A program made the position numbers and the translations under genes. A model generated the notes under the pieces. That model saw only the letters and a program-made list of their open reading frames with translations. It was not told the DNA's origin and made no database searches. Positions 43,584 through 54,406 of a DNA stretch of 64,000 nucleotides are shown in pieces. Within the stretch, counting starts at the first letter, position 1, and each line of letters opens with the position of its first letter. The stretch comes from Clostridiales bacterium. GTDB taxonomy: Bacteria > Bacillota > Clostridia > Christensenellales > CAG-917. The stretch lies in the NCBI GenBank assembly GCA_022009995.1, contig CP091734.1, positions 372,001 through 436,000 on the forward strand, read 5' to 3'.

Positions 43584-45437
43584 TTACGCTTCGGGAGTTA
43601 CGGGAATATCGAGATCCGCCGCCATATCCGCAGCCGCCTTTCTTTCAGCGATTTCCTTCACCATTTCGCGCTGACGCTTTTCGGTAAGGTTGTAGAAGAA
43701 GATGGGGATAATGCAGGCGATAAAGCTCACGACGCCCGAAAGAACAAGCATCATCCACAACTTGTTAAGTCCCGCGACGTCCATATTGCCGACAGGGTCG
43801 GTCGGGGAAATATTGCTCATTCCGTATGCGAGAACGCCGATGAACGCGCCGATTGCCATACCGATTTTATTCATAAGGGTTTGCATTGCAAAGCAGATAC
43901 CTTCGCCGCGCTCGCCCGTCTTCCATTCAAGATAGTCAACCGTATCGCCGATCATCGCGTAGGTCATAATGTTGGAAATACCCTGCGGGATACCGATAAG
44001 GATAAGGCAGATTGCCGCGACGTAAATGCCGCCCGCGCGAAGTGCGCCTGCACTGAAATCCCACATGAAGAACAAGATTATCATTGCGACCGCGCCGATT
44101 ATGTGCGAGCCGATGAACGTCCATTTTTTGCCGAATTTGTTGGTAAGCCACGGGCAAAGCACCGAAGCCACAAGACCGCCCGGCACGACCAGCATCGTCA
44201 GAAGGCTGTATGCGCTTTCGTTTTGCAAGGCGTATTTACAGAAGTACAAGCCGCCCGTATATGTATAAACCATTCTCGCGCCGCCAAGGATACCCGAAAG
44301 AACAAGGAGCATCAAAGGTTTGTTTTTGAACAGCAACCCGATGTTGTGTCCGAGCGTCGGGGGATTGTCGTCTTCCGCAGCACCGAATCTTTCTTTGGTG
44401 TTTTTGAAACCATAGAAGAACATCGGCATCGCAAGCACGACAAGCACTATCGCCGCGATGAAGTAAGTATAACGCAAGGTTTTCTGGTTTGCGTCCGCAC
44501 ATTCCGTCCTTAAAAGACCGCTTGCGGAGCGGAAATTCTGCTTATAATATTCTTCCTTGACTTCGACGCTCTTGATATCGCCGTTTTTCTTGAATTTGAT
44601 ATTAAGATATTTCGGATCGCCCTTATCGTCGTAGATAACCGTTCTGCCGTATTTGAAGCCTGCCGCTTTCGCCGCTTCGGTAAGGTTGCCTTCCTTGATA
44701 TCGCCGCCGTTGAAGTATGCTTTTTGCATTTCCGTATCGAAGACGTAAACATTTTTCGTGCTGTCGTTGACGTCGTTAATCTGGTAAACGATAACGGGGG
44801 TTTGCACCGCAAGTTCGTTATACTTGTATTCCGCAGTGACGGCGGACGTAATGATCGGCACGAAAACGGTAACGATACCTGCGCCGAGCGTGCACGCAAG
44901 ACGCGCGACCGTCAGCATTTTTCCGCGGGAGTCGGTGTTGTTGGTCATTGCGGAAGAAAGTCCCCAGTAAGGAACGTCCGCAACCGTGTACACGACCGAC
45001 CAGATAACGTAAATCACCGAAAGAGCCGCAAAGCCGCCGCCCGTTTTCGGATACCAGGGCAGGAAGCACAAAATGGTAACGACGCCGATGGGAATCGCCA
45101 TCCATTTGAGATAAGGACGGCACTTGCCCCACTTCGTACGGGTTCTGTCGACGATGCTGCCCATAATGGGATCGTTGAAAGCGTCGAAGATACGTGTGCC
45201 GAGCATGAGCCAGGCAACCGCCATAACGCCCGACATAACGCCGATTTTCGTGTTAAGGTCAAAGCCCAGCGCGTCCGTCATGAAGACGGTAAGATAACTG
45301 CCGATAATCGTACAAATGAAGTTTTGTCCGAAACCGGCAACGGAATAAGCAATCGCTTCTTTCGGCTGCATTCCCTCGCCCGGCGTGGTGCCGAAAAGCT
45401 TATGAAGGAAAGCGTCGACTTTTGGATTTTTACTCAT
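43584..45437 (-). CDS. GPH-family sugar:cation symporter with extra loop domain
   Basis: 617 residues, about 130 more than usual. N-terminal AIAYSVAGFGQNFICTIIGS, IFDAFNDPIMGSIVDRTRTK and WGKCRPYLKW are the GPH (melibiose/glucuronide carrier) signature. Between helices 6 and 7 is a soluble insertion of about 110 residues (EYKYNELAVQTPVIVYQIND to LLRTECADANQK). The C-terminal half, with YLEWKTGERGEGICFAMQ and twelve helices in total, is complete. The substrate is probably a glycoside. It is divergent from the ABC gene. Confidence 0.92.
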   Translation of the reverse strand: MSKNPKVDAFLHKLFGTTPGEGMQPKEAIAYSVAGFGQNFICTIIGSYLTVFMTDALGFDLNTKIGVMSGVMAVAWLMLGTRIFDAFNDPIMGSIVDRTRTKWGKCRPYLKWMAIPIGVVTILCFLPWYPKTGGGFAALSVIYVIWSVVYTVADVPYWGLSSAMTNNTDSRGKMLTVARLACTLGAGIVTVFVPIITSAVTAEYKYNELAVQTPVIVYQINDVNDSTKNVYVFDTEMQKAYFNGGDIKEGNLTEAAKAAGFKYGRTVIYDDKGDPKYLNIKFKKNGDIKSVEVKEEYYKQNFRSASGLLRTECADANQKTLRYTYFIAAIVLVVLAMPMFFYGFKNTKERFGAAEDDNPPTLGHNIGLLFKNKPLMLLVLSGILGGARMVYTYTGGLYFCKYALQNESAYSLLTMLVVPGGLVASVLCPWLTNKFGKKWTFIGSHIIGAVAMIILFFMWDFSAGALRAGGIYVAAICLILIGIPQGISNIMTYAMIGDTVDYLEWKTGERGEGICFAMQTLMNKIGMAIGAFIGVLAYGMSNISPTDPVGNMDVAGLNKLWMMLVLSGVVSFIACIIPIFFYNLTEKRQREMVKEIAERKAAADMAADLDIPVTPEA

Positions 45438-45472
45438 AATCTCTCCTTATGGAATTTCAAAAGATAATAGGT

Positions 45473-45501
45473 ATTATATCATTCGCCGCCCTGTTTTTCA
45501 A
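45473..45501 (-). promoter_or_regulatory. Promoter of the GPH transporter gene
   Basis: TTGAAA (45501-45496), a 17-nt spacer and TATAAT (45478-45473) on the minus strand; AAGGAGAG precedes the start. Confidence 0.7.
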
Positions 45502-45665
45502 GCGTTTAAGGGAAAGACAACCCGCATTTTATCTTTTTTTGTAAATAATGATAAAACTTTTTCCGGTTTTTTTCAAAAAAATCTCTTAACAATTTTGCAA
45601 TTTTAATCTATTTTTTTAATATTAAGAGTTATTATTTTAAAATCATAAAGTAGAGGGCGCTTCTT

Positions 45666-48264
45666 ATGTTGAGACTTGAAGAAATTAAAAAAGATTTTAA
45701 GACGGACAACAACGTCGTGAACGTTTTGAAAGGCATCACGATCCAATTCCGCAAAAAAGAATTCGTGGCGATACTCGGCCATTCCGGCTGCGGCAAAACA
45801 ACCCTTCTGAACATAATCGGCGGGCTGGACAAATGCACGTCGGGCAACGTCATCATCGACGGCCGCTCCACGAAAGAATACAACGACCTTGACTGGAACG
45901 ATTATCGCAACAAGCGTATCGGCTTCGTCTTCCAGAGTTACAATCTGATCCCGCACCTGACGGTTCAGAAAAACGTGGAACTTTCGATGACGCTTGCGGG
46001 CGTTACAAAAGAAGAACGCCATGCCCGCGCGCTTGAAGCGCTTGACAAAGTCGGGCTGAAAGCCCATGCCCGAAAACATCCGTCGCAACTTTCGGGCGGA
46101 CAAATGCAGCGCGTCGCGATTGCCCGCGCCATTGTCAACAATCCCGAAATCATTCTTGCGGACGAACCGACAGGCGCGCTCGACAGCGAAAGCGGCGTCG
46201 AGGTTATGGAACTGCTGAAAGATATTTCAAAAGATCACCTTATCGTTATGGTCACGCACAACTCGCAACTTGCCGACGAATACGCAACCCGTATTCTCAA
46301 TATGTCGGACGGCGTCATCGTAGGCGACACGAACGAGTACACCCTTGACGAGTGTCTTAGCGACGAGGCGGCAGACCTTGCCGCAAAAACCGCCGCCGAA
46401 GAAAGCGCTTTCCGACATCGAACAGACGGGCGCGAAAAACGCCAAGCGCGAACTGAAACGCATTGAAAAGAAAAAGCGCAAAAAAGCGTCGATGTCGCCG
46501 CTCACCGCGTTTTCGCTGTCTTTCACAAACCTGATAAGCAAAAAAGGCCGCACGTTTCTGACGTCGTTTGCGGGGAGCATCGGTATCATCGGCATAATGC
46601 TTGTTCTTGCGCTTTCGACGGGCGCAAGGTCGTTCATTTCAAAAATGGAAGAAAACGCGCTGTCGCAATACCCCATCGAAATCAGTGAAAGCAACACGGA
46701 CTTGTCGGCGATTCTGTCCCTTCTGACAACGGACTCTGCAAAGCGCGAAAAATATCCGTCGGGCGACACGATTTATACGCAACAAGTCATCGGCAATATT
46801 CTGGATAATTACAAATTACTGACTTCAAAGAACGATTTGGCACGATTAAAGTCGTATATTGACAACAACTTTGACGAAACGATCGGTTACGTCAAGTACA
46901 ACTACGGCACGGATTTCGACGTTTACTGCGACTACACTCACGCGAAAGGCGACGAAGACAAGTATATGAAAGTGCAGCCTTTCGTCGAAGCGATTGCGGA
47001 TATTCCCGTGCTTTCCGACTTCAAGGATCAGCTTGAAATGTTCTCGTCCTATCTCACCGTGTGGGACGAAATGACCGACAACACAACGCTTCTGAACCGG
47101 CAGTACGAACTTCTGGGCAATTCCAAATGGCCGACGAATTACGACGAAGTCGTGCTTGTCGTCGACCGCAAAAACCAAATTAACGACTATACGCTCTTCG
47201 CGCTCGGGCTTAAATCGAAAGACGATATCGGCAGCGCGCTTCTGGGCGGCTCGACCGGCGGCGAAAACAGTTTCAGCAACTCGACATTTTCGATAAGCGA
47301 TATTATCGGTGAAAACGGCAAAGAGCCCCTGCAATACCAAATCGCCACGGGTTGCGACTATTATTACAAAAACACCGAAACGGGAAAATGGGAAAAAATT
47401 TCCGCAAGGGACGATCAACGCGCAAAAACCTTTATCGACGGCGAAACCGACGGCAGAAAAAACACCGTGAACGTGAAAGTCGTGGGCGTGGTACGTCCCC
47501 GCGAAGACGCAAACGTTACGTCGATAAACGGCAACATCGGCTACACCGCCGCCCTGTCCAGGTATCTTTCGGAGCGCGCATCGGAACATCCGCTTGTCAA
47601 GGCGTTGAACAACGAAGATGTCGGTATCAGCGAAATCGATCCGAGCACTGACTTCGATTCGCTTATGTTGAAACTCGGCGTGTCCGACGTCGACAAGCCC
47701 AAGAAAATCAAAATTTATGCAAGTTCTTTCGACTCGAAAGAGAAAATCCTTGCGTTCCTTGACAACTACAACGCGACTCTTCAAGCAAACGGCGAAACTC
47801 CCGTAAAATACAGCGACAACCTGTCGATGATAATGGCATACGTGGAGTCGATGACCGCAACCATAACGGGCGTACTTATAGGTTTTGCCGCGATATCCCT
47901 GATTGTTTCGTCGATAATGATTGCAATCATAATATATACGTCGGTCATTGAAAGGAAGAAAGAAATCGGCGTATTAAGAAGTATCGGCGCAAGGAAACTC
48001 GACGTGTCGGGCGTATTCATTGCGGAATCGGGCATTATCGGCTGTCTGTCGGGCGTGCTGGGCATCGCGATATCGTATATACTGATTTTGCCGATAAACG
48101 CGGTCATTGCAAAGCTGTTCAGCGTACAGCACCTTGCGACGCTTTCCTGGTGGCAGCCGCTTATGATGTTTGGTATCAGCGTCGTACTGGCGGTGCTTGC
48201 GGGATTTGTACCGGCGCATATGGCGGCAAACAAGGATCCTGTCGAGTGCCTGCGCTCCGAATAA
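45666..48264 (+). CDS. ABC transporter, fused ATPase and FtsX/MacB-type permease, one frameshift
   Basis: The N-terminal MacB/LolD-like ATPase has Walker A GHSGCGKTT (residues 38-46), FVFQSYNLIPHLTV, LSGGQMQRVAIARAI and ILADEPTGALDSE. A Lys/Arg-rich linker (ELKRIEKKKRKKASM) joins it to a permease with FTNLISKKGRTFLTSFAGS, a large extracytoplasmic domain and the FtsX core near the C-terminus (RKKEIGVLRSIGARKLDVSG). The frame breaks near 46405 at an A run; repair gives about 866 residues, as in known Clostridia ATPase/permease fusions. MacB-type exporters move peptides or lipids out or act mechanically. Substrate unknown. Confidence 0.88.
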
Positions 48265-48277
48265 CCGACGATTCCAC

Positions 48278-48306
48278 AAGGACGGAAATTTTCCGTCCTT
48301 TTTTTT
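48278..48306 (+). terminator. Intrinsic terminator after the ABC transporter gene
   Basis: AAGGACGGAA/TTCCGTCCTT stem followed by eight T. Confidence 0.9.
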
Positions 48307-48376
48307 GGCAATTTTTCCGATAAGTTTTAATAAAGTTGCCCTATCCGCCCGTTTTGTGCTATAATCCGTCATAGAC

Positions 48377-48453
48377 GTATCCGTAGCTCAGTTGGATAGA
48401 GCACCGGCCTCCGACGCCGGGTGTCGAGGGTTCGACTCCCCCCGGGTACACCA
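48377..48453 (+). tRNA. tRNA-Arg (anticodon CCG)
   Basis: Acceptor stem GTATCCG pairs with CGGGTAC, discriminator A and encoded CCA. D-arm TAGCTCAGTTGGATAGA, anticodon stem CCGGC/GCCGG with loop CTCCGAC giving CCG, and T-loop TTCGACT are all present. The T stem has one A-C mismatch (GAGGG against CCCCC). It reads CGG arginine codons. Confidence 0.93.
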
Positions 48454-48458
48454 AAAAA

Positions 48459-48483
48459 CAACCGCTTTTGCGGTTGTTTTTGT
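48459..48483 (+). terminator. Intrinsic terminator after tRNA-Arg
   Basis: CAACCGC/GCGGTTG stem with a TTTT loop followed by a T run, 5 nt after the CCA end. Confidence 0.85.
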
Positions 48484-48960
48484 ATACGGGGGAAGGCGAA
48501 CCCTTAGGATGACCGCAAGTGAAGAGAGAAGCAAGCGCTTGCATTTGCGGAAATCGAACGCAGCGGACATAGCCAACAACCGGACACGAAGTGTCAAATG
48601 CAAGGCATTAGCGCGAAAGCGCGGTTGTTGAGCGTAGACGCTTCACTTTCGAACCCTCCTTGCTATCCGCAACGTGCCGAAGGCACACATCGCGCCGCAG
48701 GCACATCGCTTTTGCCAAAGGCAAAAACATCGCATCATCGCTTTTATATGGTGCCCTTCCGGGAGATTGCCACGCTACGCTCGCAATGACATAAAGTGCG
48801 CTGCACGGAGTATTATAAAGAAAGAATGTAAATTATTTTATTTCTATCTAACAAGCAAACCCTTATTCTTTTCCGTACGAAGTACTATGTCATTGCGAGG
48901 AGCAACGCGACGTGGCAATCTCCCGGAAGGGTTACCGCATAAAAACGTGCAAGATTCTTT
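48484..48960. repeat. Mini-hairpin repeat island B
   Basis: Gene-free. It contains many short hairpins: GCGCGAAAGCGC, ACACGAAGTGT, AGCGTAGACGCT, TGCCGAAGGCA, GCCGCAGGC and TTTTGCCAAAGGCAAAA, the last ones spaced by ACATCGC. Two copies of the dispersed repeat seen at 30325-30393 lie at 48744-48795 (plus) and 48885-48946 (inverted): CCCTTCCGGGAGATTGCCAC followed by CGCAATGACAT. The inverted pair could itself form a long stem. Confidence 0.75.
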
Positions 48961-48974
48961 TGTTTTTTCGCCAA

Positions 48975-49003
48975 GGAAAAACCGTCCGAAATACGGACGG
49001 TTT
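48975..49003 (-). terminator. Intrinsic terminator after the surface-protein gene
   Basis: ACCGTCCG/CGGACGGT stem with TTTT on the minus strand, downstream of the duplicated gene tail. Confidence 0.7.
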
Positions 49004-49017
49004 TTTGTTGTTTGGAT

Positions 49018-49119
49018 TTATTGTTTTTTGTTGAAAAATGCTTTGTTGATATTATTGTTTTTTGTTGAAAAATGCTTTGTTGATATTATTGCTTTTTGTT
49101 GAACAGTGCTTTGATTGCG
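49018..49119. repeat. 34-bp tandem triplication of a gene's 3' end
   Basis: Units at 49018-49051, 49052-49085 and 49086-49119. The first two are identical; the third is the true end of the surface-protein gene (codons for KALFNKKQ and stop) with a few differences. Each unit carries its own TAA. Confidence 0.9.
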
Positions 49120-51916
49120 GAAATTAACTCGGCAAACGTTTTCTTCTTCACGACAAACCAGAATATTGCAAACCCGACAATTCCGACACCTGCAAGGCTT
49201 CCGATCACGATGCCCGCAATCTGTCCGCCGGACAGCCCGTTTTTATCGGGAGCGGGTGCGATTTCGCCGTCAATCGTGCCGCCGCCCGGTGCTTTGTCCT
49301 GATATACGGCGGTAAGAGTTGTTTCGCCTTTTACCACAAAGGTATATTCCTTTTGGGTGCTGACGATTTTGCCGCTTTCGTCCTGCCAGCCAACGAACTC
49401 TTTGCCTTCTTTATCTTCTGCCGTTACGGTTACGCTTTCGCCGTGTGCATAGAATTTGCTTTCGCCGTTTATTACCACGTTATGCGTGCCGATTTTGGCA
49501 ATTTTAAGTTCGGTGATTTCGCCCCCGTCTTTATCAAAGTGTCTTCCGCAAACCGTACAATCTTTGTGTTCTTTCACGCCAAAGTCTTCCGTTGTTGCAG
49601 GCACTTCGGGAATCAACTCACCGTAAGTATGGTTGTTTGTGGTGGGGATAGTCAAGTCCGCAATCTCTTTTCGGGTTATCGGGTCGCAATGTTTTCTGCA
49701 CAAATTGCAATCTCTATGCGCCTTTACGCCGGTATCTTTGCAAGTTGCAGGAACTTCTGCAACCAAATCACCCAATTCGTGACCATCCGGATTGATAGGA
49801 ATAACAAAATCGGTAATTTCCGTATTGCTTGCGTCGTAATCCTTGTTGCAGATACTGCAATGCTTGTATCCTTTTCTGCCCGGGGCTTGACAAGTCGCGT
49901 ACTTTTCTTCTACCCAACGACCAAAGTTGTGCCCGTAGTATGGGCTGACGGGAGTTTTCAACGCTTCTTCGGTTGTTTCGTTTTTGTCCGCGTCAAAGTA
50001 TTTTCCGCACACTGTGCATTTGTAGTGTGCTTTCATACCGCCAGCGATACAAGTTGCGGGGGTTTCATCAATAAGCGTGCCAAATGTATGAACGCCGGTT
50101 GCGGGGATAGTCAACGCTGTTTCGGTTGTTTCAGTTTTGCTTGCGTCAAAGTATTTTCCGCAATCCGAGCAATAATAATGCGCTTTCATACCGTCATCGA
50201 TACAAGTTGCGGGGGTTTCTTCAATAAGCGCGCCAAAATTATGGCTTATGGCAATGGTAACGGTTACGTCAGCGCTTGCCAGATGGTTTTCGTTTTCCGC
50301 GTATCGTACTTCATATTCGCCTGCCGCAAGCCCTGTAATCTTATTTGACGTGCACTTTGTATAATCCGCGTCGCCGACTTTTCTGTATTCCATTGCGATG
50401 GTAACGCCGTCGATTGTGCCGCTGCCGTCCCTGCACGAAATCGGGTTGGCGATAAGTCCGACGGGAACGTCTGATCGCGCTGCCTTGTTAATCACGAATT
50501 CTTTGGTGAAACTGCCCTCGTACGCGCCCTTACCCGTGACGGTAACAACGTAAGTGCCGGCGTCAACGGGTTTGCCGCTTAAATCGAGCCCGCCGGTCGA
50601 GCCCGCTTTTATCGCATAAATTACTTCGAAGTCGGTGTCCCTGACAAGCGTTCCGCCAAAGGTCGGCTCTTGCGCCGTTTCGTTGAACACTTTCAATGTC
50701 GGTAACGGGCACAAGCTCGTCGTTTACTGCTTTGACGACTTCATAGTTAATAGTGTCAACGTATATTAATGAATAAGTGTCATAAATCTCGGGTTTTATA
50801 TTGTCCGCGCACAACACATCGTCGATATAAACGGATACGCCGTCTTTGTTTAATACGTGAGACATTCCGTATTCGTCATCGACGCGAAGCTGGTTACCAT
50901 ACATATAAGTTCCTTCCGTAAACGTTGTTTCTTCATATCTTTTCCAAGCCGTTCCTTCTTTCTTATACCAGTGACCCATGTAATAGGGAAAATTTGCCTG
51001 CGTGCCTTCCGTAAAAGTGAACGACGGTTTAACTACGGGTTTGCCATAACCTAATATTTCACCGATGTTTGAATTTGCCCTGATTACGCTGATTACTTAG
51101 CGGTCTGCGGGGAGTACGTACGTGTTGCCGACATCCAGGGTGATTTCCTTTGTTTCAGGCGTTGCACCGCTGTCCGTGACCTTAATCACAAGGTCTGCGT
51201 TTGCGCCCACAGCTGTCGGCGTTCCCGAAACCGTGCCGTCTGCCGCGACGTCAATCCACTCGGGGCCGGAAACCTTTGAGAACGTGTAAGGTTTTGTGCC
51301 GCCTGCCGCGCCTTCTGCCACCGAAAACGCAGTTATCGCTTGATTGATATAAGTACTGTCGATATCCCATTTATTGTTTAATAAAATCCAGCGGCGTGCC
51401 TGCCGGGGCAGTGACGGTATATTCTTCCGACTCAACCCAAGCGAACGAATACGTATCATAAATTTTGGGGATGGAATTGTCCGCCCATTTTTTGCCGTTT
51501 ACCGTGACGGTAACGCCGTTTTTGTCAAACACGTGGGTTGTCCCCCCGCCGCTGTCACTATCGATACGAATTTGAGTTCTATATATATAAGTCCCTTCCA
51601 TAAACGTTGCATTCGTATAACTTTCCCAGTCGCCAGCCGCGGTCTTCTTTTTCCAGTTGTACTGGGTTTGGAACTGCGCCGGGACGTCTTCCTCTATATT
51701 AAAAGACGGACGTACAACGCTTTTTCCAAAGCCTATAATGGTGTCAACGTCTGAGGTTGCGGTGATAGTGCTGACTACGATGCGCGGGTCTGTCTCTTCC
51801 GCGCGCGCCGTGTCCGCGGGGTTTGCAAACACAATGCCCAGCATAAGAACAAAACACGTCGCAAGTCCCAAAATCAACGTCAATATCTTTGATTTATTTG
51901 CCTTTATGTGTGTCAT
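49086..51916 (-). CDS. Large modular surface protein with five Cys-pair repeats; frameshifts and an in-frame stop
   Basis: Signal peptide (KILTLILGLATCFVLMLGIV), then a domain of about 115 residues (STITATSDVDTIIGFGKSVV on), a putative Ig-like domain (WIDVAADGTVSGTPTAVG), a second copy of the first domain (IRANSNIGEILGYGKPVV), an MBG-like domain, five repeats of about 50 residues with the pattern ETPATCIDDGMKAHYYCSDC then GKYFD, an InlB-B-like segment (VTAEDKEGKEFVGWQDESGK) and a C-terminal helix with KKK anchor. Frame breaks near 51393 and 50702; a TAA at 51097-51099 lies in frame between the Ig-like domain and the second copy. Repaired about 940 residues. Wall-attached or membrane-anchored, function unknown. 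Confidence 0.7.
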
Positions 51917-51998
51917 AATATTTCTCCTTTTAATTATTTTTGGGGGATATGTTGCATAAAACGCGACTTTACGTCGTGGATATGCTGCATTAAGTCGT

Positions 51999-52871
51999 TT
52001 AGTATATGATAAACAAGTCTATGTCCGAAACAGTGCCGAAATCGAAACTCTTTGCCCCGATTGCTTTCATGGAATAGGCAAAGCCGGGGTTGTCTTTCGT
52101 GCCGATCAGCGCGTTTACCGCCATTGTGCCGACCTGCATATTCAGGTTTTCGGCAGTACCTATTTTCAGCACGGCGTTCAGGGTGTTGAACAAATCCGCG
52201 GTATCGTCGCCGGACAGATTGTTGAGCGTGATGGATTTGTGCGACACTTTGTAAGAAAAGCCGTCTTCTTCCGTCTTATCCACGCGCACGGTGGACGAAA
52301 CGTAAAGGTTGTCGGGGATATATTTTTTGAATAACTTATACGGGAAGCCGTCCATATCCGCCTTGAACGGGGTAAGGTCGATTTTCGCCACGACGTTGAA
52401 GTCCGCGCTGCCGTTTGCGGCGATTTCCGAAAAGTCCACCTGCACGACGGTGACGCTCACGTCTTTCCCGCCGATTTTCAGTTTTCCGGCAGTCTGCCCG
52501 AAAAAGACCGTCTGGGCAATCGCGCCGACCTGCTTTTCGGTGAGGTAAATCGGATCCGTCATGACTTTGCCTTTCAGCGCGTCGAAATTGACCGAATATC
52601 CGTTGTATCCTTTGCCCTTTTCATAGACGATAATCCCGTCGATTTTATCATTGACTGCGCTTTTCATTTCGGCAAAGTCCTGCTCGCCGTAAGCGTTCGG
52701 GCAAAGCGCGGATTCGTCCACGTCTTTTGAGAGCGTTTTCAGTTGTCCCGCGGTGCGGAAAAGGTCGATGCCGTACTTGGAGCGAACCGCGACGTACCCG
52801 CCGATGACGGTAACGCCGACGATGGCGATGATGACGACAAGTGTAATAAGTACGCCTTTTAATGCTTTCAT
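51999..52871 (-). CDS. Membrane-anchored extracellular protein, unknown function
   Basis: 290 residues from ATG 52871 (GGAGACA upstream). One N-terminal helix (GVLITLVVIIAIVGVTVIGG) and an extracellular part with alternating beta-rich segments: GKVMTDPIYLTEKQVGAIAQ, DVSVTVVQVDFSEIAANGSA and YIPDNLYVSSTVRVDK. It lacks Cys repeats, unlike its neighbours. It lies 82 bp before the large surface protein and 59 bp after the lipoprotein gene on the same strand, so it may share their transcript. Confidence 0.7.
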   Translation of the reverse strand: MKALKGVLITLVVIIAIVGVTVIGGYVAVRSKYGIDLFRTAGQLKTLSKDVDESALCPNAYGEQDFAEMKSAVNDKIDGIIVYEKGKGYNGYSVNFDALKGKVMTDPIYLTEKQVGAIAQTVFFGQTAGKLKIGGKDVSVTVVQVDFSEIAANGSADFNVVAKIDLTPFKADMDGFPYKLFKKYIPDNLYVSSTVRVDKTEEDGFSYKVSHKSITLNNLSGDDTADLFNTLNAVLKIGTAENLNMQVGTMAVNALIGTKDNPGFAYSMKAIGAKSFDFGTVSDIDLFIIY

Positions 52872-52930
52872 ATTGTCTCCGCCGCCAAAATAATTGGCGT
52901 TTGTTTTTAATAATATTATTTTACCATATT

Positions 52931-54302
52931 TTACGGGGTTTGTAAAAACAGAATGTCCATTCTGCATTCCGGATTTTCGACGCCGTCTTCTTCCAGCAGA
53001 ATAAAATATCTGTTAAGCCTGTTTACGGAGAAGCCGTTATCGAGTTTTTCGTCGTAATCGAACTTCAATTTCATATTATATCCCGATTGGACAAATTCAC
53101 CGCGCCCGTTGAAAACCGTTGCCTTGACGTTGCCGTTGATAAGCAGCCAGTGCGTGGAAAACCTTTCTTCGACATAGAAGTACCACCAGTAGCGCGGAAA
53201 TCCCGGGGAGGAAGAAGTTCTGACGTTTGTGGCTTCGTCGGGAATTTTGGTGACTCCATACGGTGCCGCCGATGTTAAGTGGCTTTTTGCCCCTTCCGAA
53301 ATCCCGACTAACGTACGCACGACGTAAACGTCAAGGGAGTCTTCTTTCGAAATCCACCCGCCGTTTTCGTCCGTATAGCCGTCGACGTTTTTAACGGAAG
53401 CAAACTTTATGTATTCAAGTTCGGGGTGAACCTCGCCGATGAAATTCAGATAATAATACTGCTTCCAGCTAACAGTTTTGCCGTCGTCATAGGTTTTTTC
53501 CCATTCGTGACTATCAATATCGTAGCCGTGCCATTTCGCGATTGCAGGGCCTGTCGGCGAGACTGCGCGAAGCTCCGCGCAAAATTCAAACTTCCTGTCT
53601 TGCCCGAAAAGAAAACCGAGCGCCTCTCTTGCACGCACGTCGTACTTATAATTGTCGAAGTTGGCACAAAGTTTCAAAGCCGTGTCTGCTTCGACGGCGT
53701 CCGCAATCGTAAACGAGTCGCCCGCTTTGTCAATCATATGGCCGTTTTTGAAATATTCCGTTATGTCAACGGGCTTGCCCGTTTCCGACGGCGCCCACAC
53801 TCCCTTGTAGTTAAGTTTCGTGCGGTGCATAACCTTGTTTGTCGTGATCACGAAGTACGAAACTTGTCGTTTCAAAAGAGATTTTGTCGCCGACGACCGC
53901 GGTTTCAAGTTCTTCCACGACGGCGCCTTTGACGTGATAAGTGACGTATTCGTCCGCCTCAAACGGCTTCGGCATGGTGATTTTGACCTTGCCGCTCGGC
54001 TGCACCTTTTCGCCGCCCTTGGTAAGGGTGATGTCAAAAACGGCAACCCTTGCGCTGTCGTACGGCTTGTCGATTGCCGAAGTTGCAGCCAGTCCTTTCT
54101 CGCTGTCGGCTGCGTGGGCTTCTGCTTTCAGTTTTGAGCCGCCCTCAAAAGTCCCGCTTGCCGAAACGCCGCTTTCTGCGGTCAGTTCGTTGACGGTGGT
54201 CGCGGTATTGTCACCGCCGCCGCCCTTATTCCCGCACGCGACAAGTATCACGCCCAAAACAAGAACAAGGACAAACGCAATAAGTTTTGATATCTTTTTC
54301 AT
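52931..54302 (-). CDS. Surface lipoprotein, unknown function, one frameshift
   Basis: MKKISKLIAFVLVLVLGVIL then VACGNKGGGGDN is a clear lipoprotein signal (lipobox VAC). Next is a beta-sandwich of a common bacterial type (SGKVKITMPKPFEADEYVTY, AVVEELETAVVGDKISFETT, SFSYFVIT). The frame breaks at a T run near 53862 and continues (TTNKVMHRTKLNYKGVWAPS) to ECRMDILFLQTP. Repaired about 456 residues. The C-terminal part has many aromatic residues (RYWWYFYVEERFSTHW), suggesting ligand or glycan binding, but that is a guess. Confidence 0.7.
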
Positions 54303-54320
54303 AAAACACCTTAATTGTGA

Positions 54321-54346
54321 ATAAGCGGGTTTTTACGCCCGCTTAT
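54321..54346 (-). repeat. GC hairpin between lipoprotein genes (copy 1)
   Basis: ATAAGCGGG/CCCGCTTAT perfect 9-bp stem. It is nearly the same as the hairpin at 56532-56562. Both follow a lipoprotein gene on the minus strand but lack a strong T tract. Confidence 0.5.
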
Positions 54347-54406
54347 CCGTTATTTTGATCAGATAATAACTTTTAAGTTATTTTGCTACGATGGTTGCAG
54401 TGTCGC

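Noticed and set aside
45666..48264. Separate ATPase and permease genes
   Set aside because: The apparent permease start lies out of frame inside the ATPase coding sequence without a ribosome site; a one-base repair gives a fused protein typical of Clostridia.
48640..48670. Second tRNA fragment (a T-arm-like GGAGGGTTCG on the minus strand)
   Set aside because: No acceptor, D or anticodon arms can be drawn around it; it belongs to the hairpin island.
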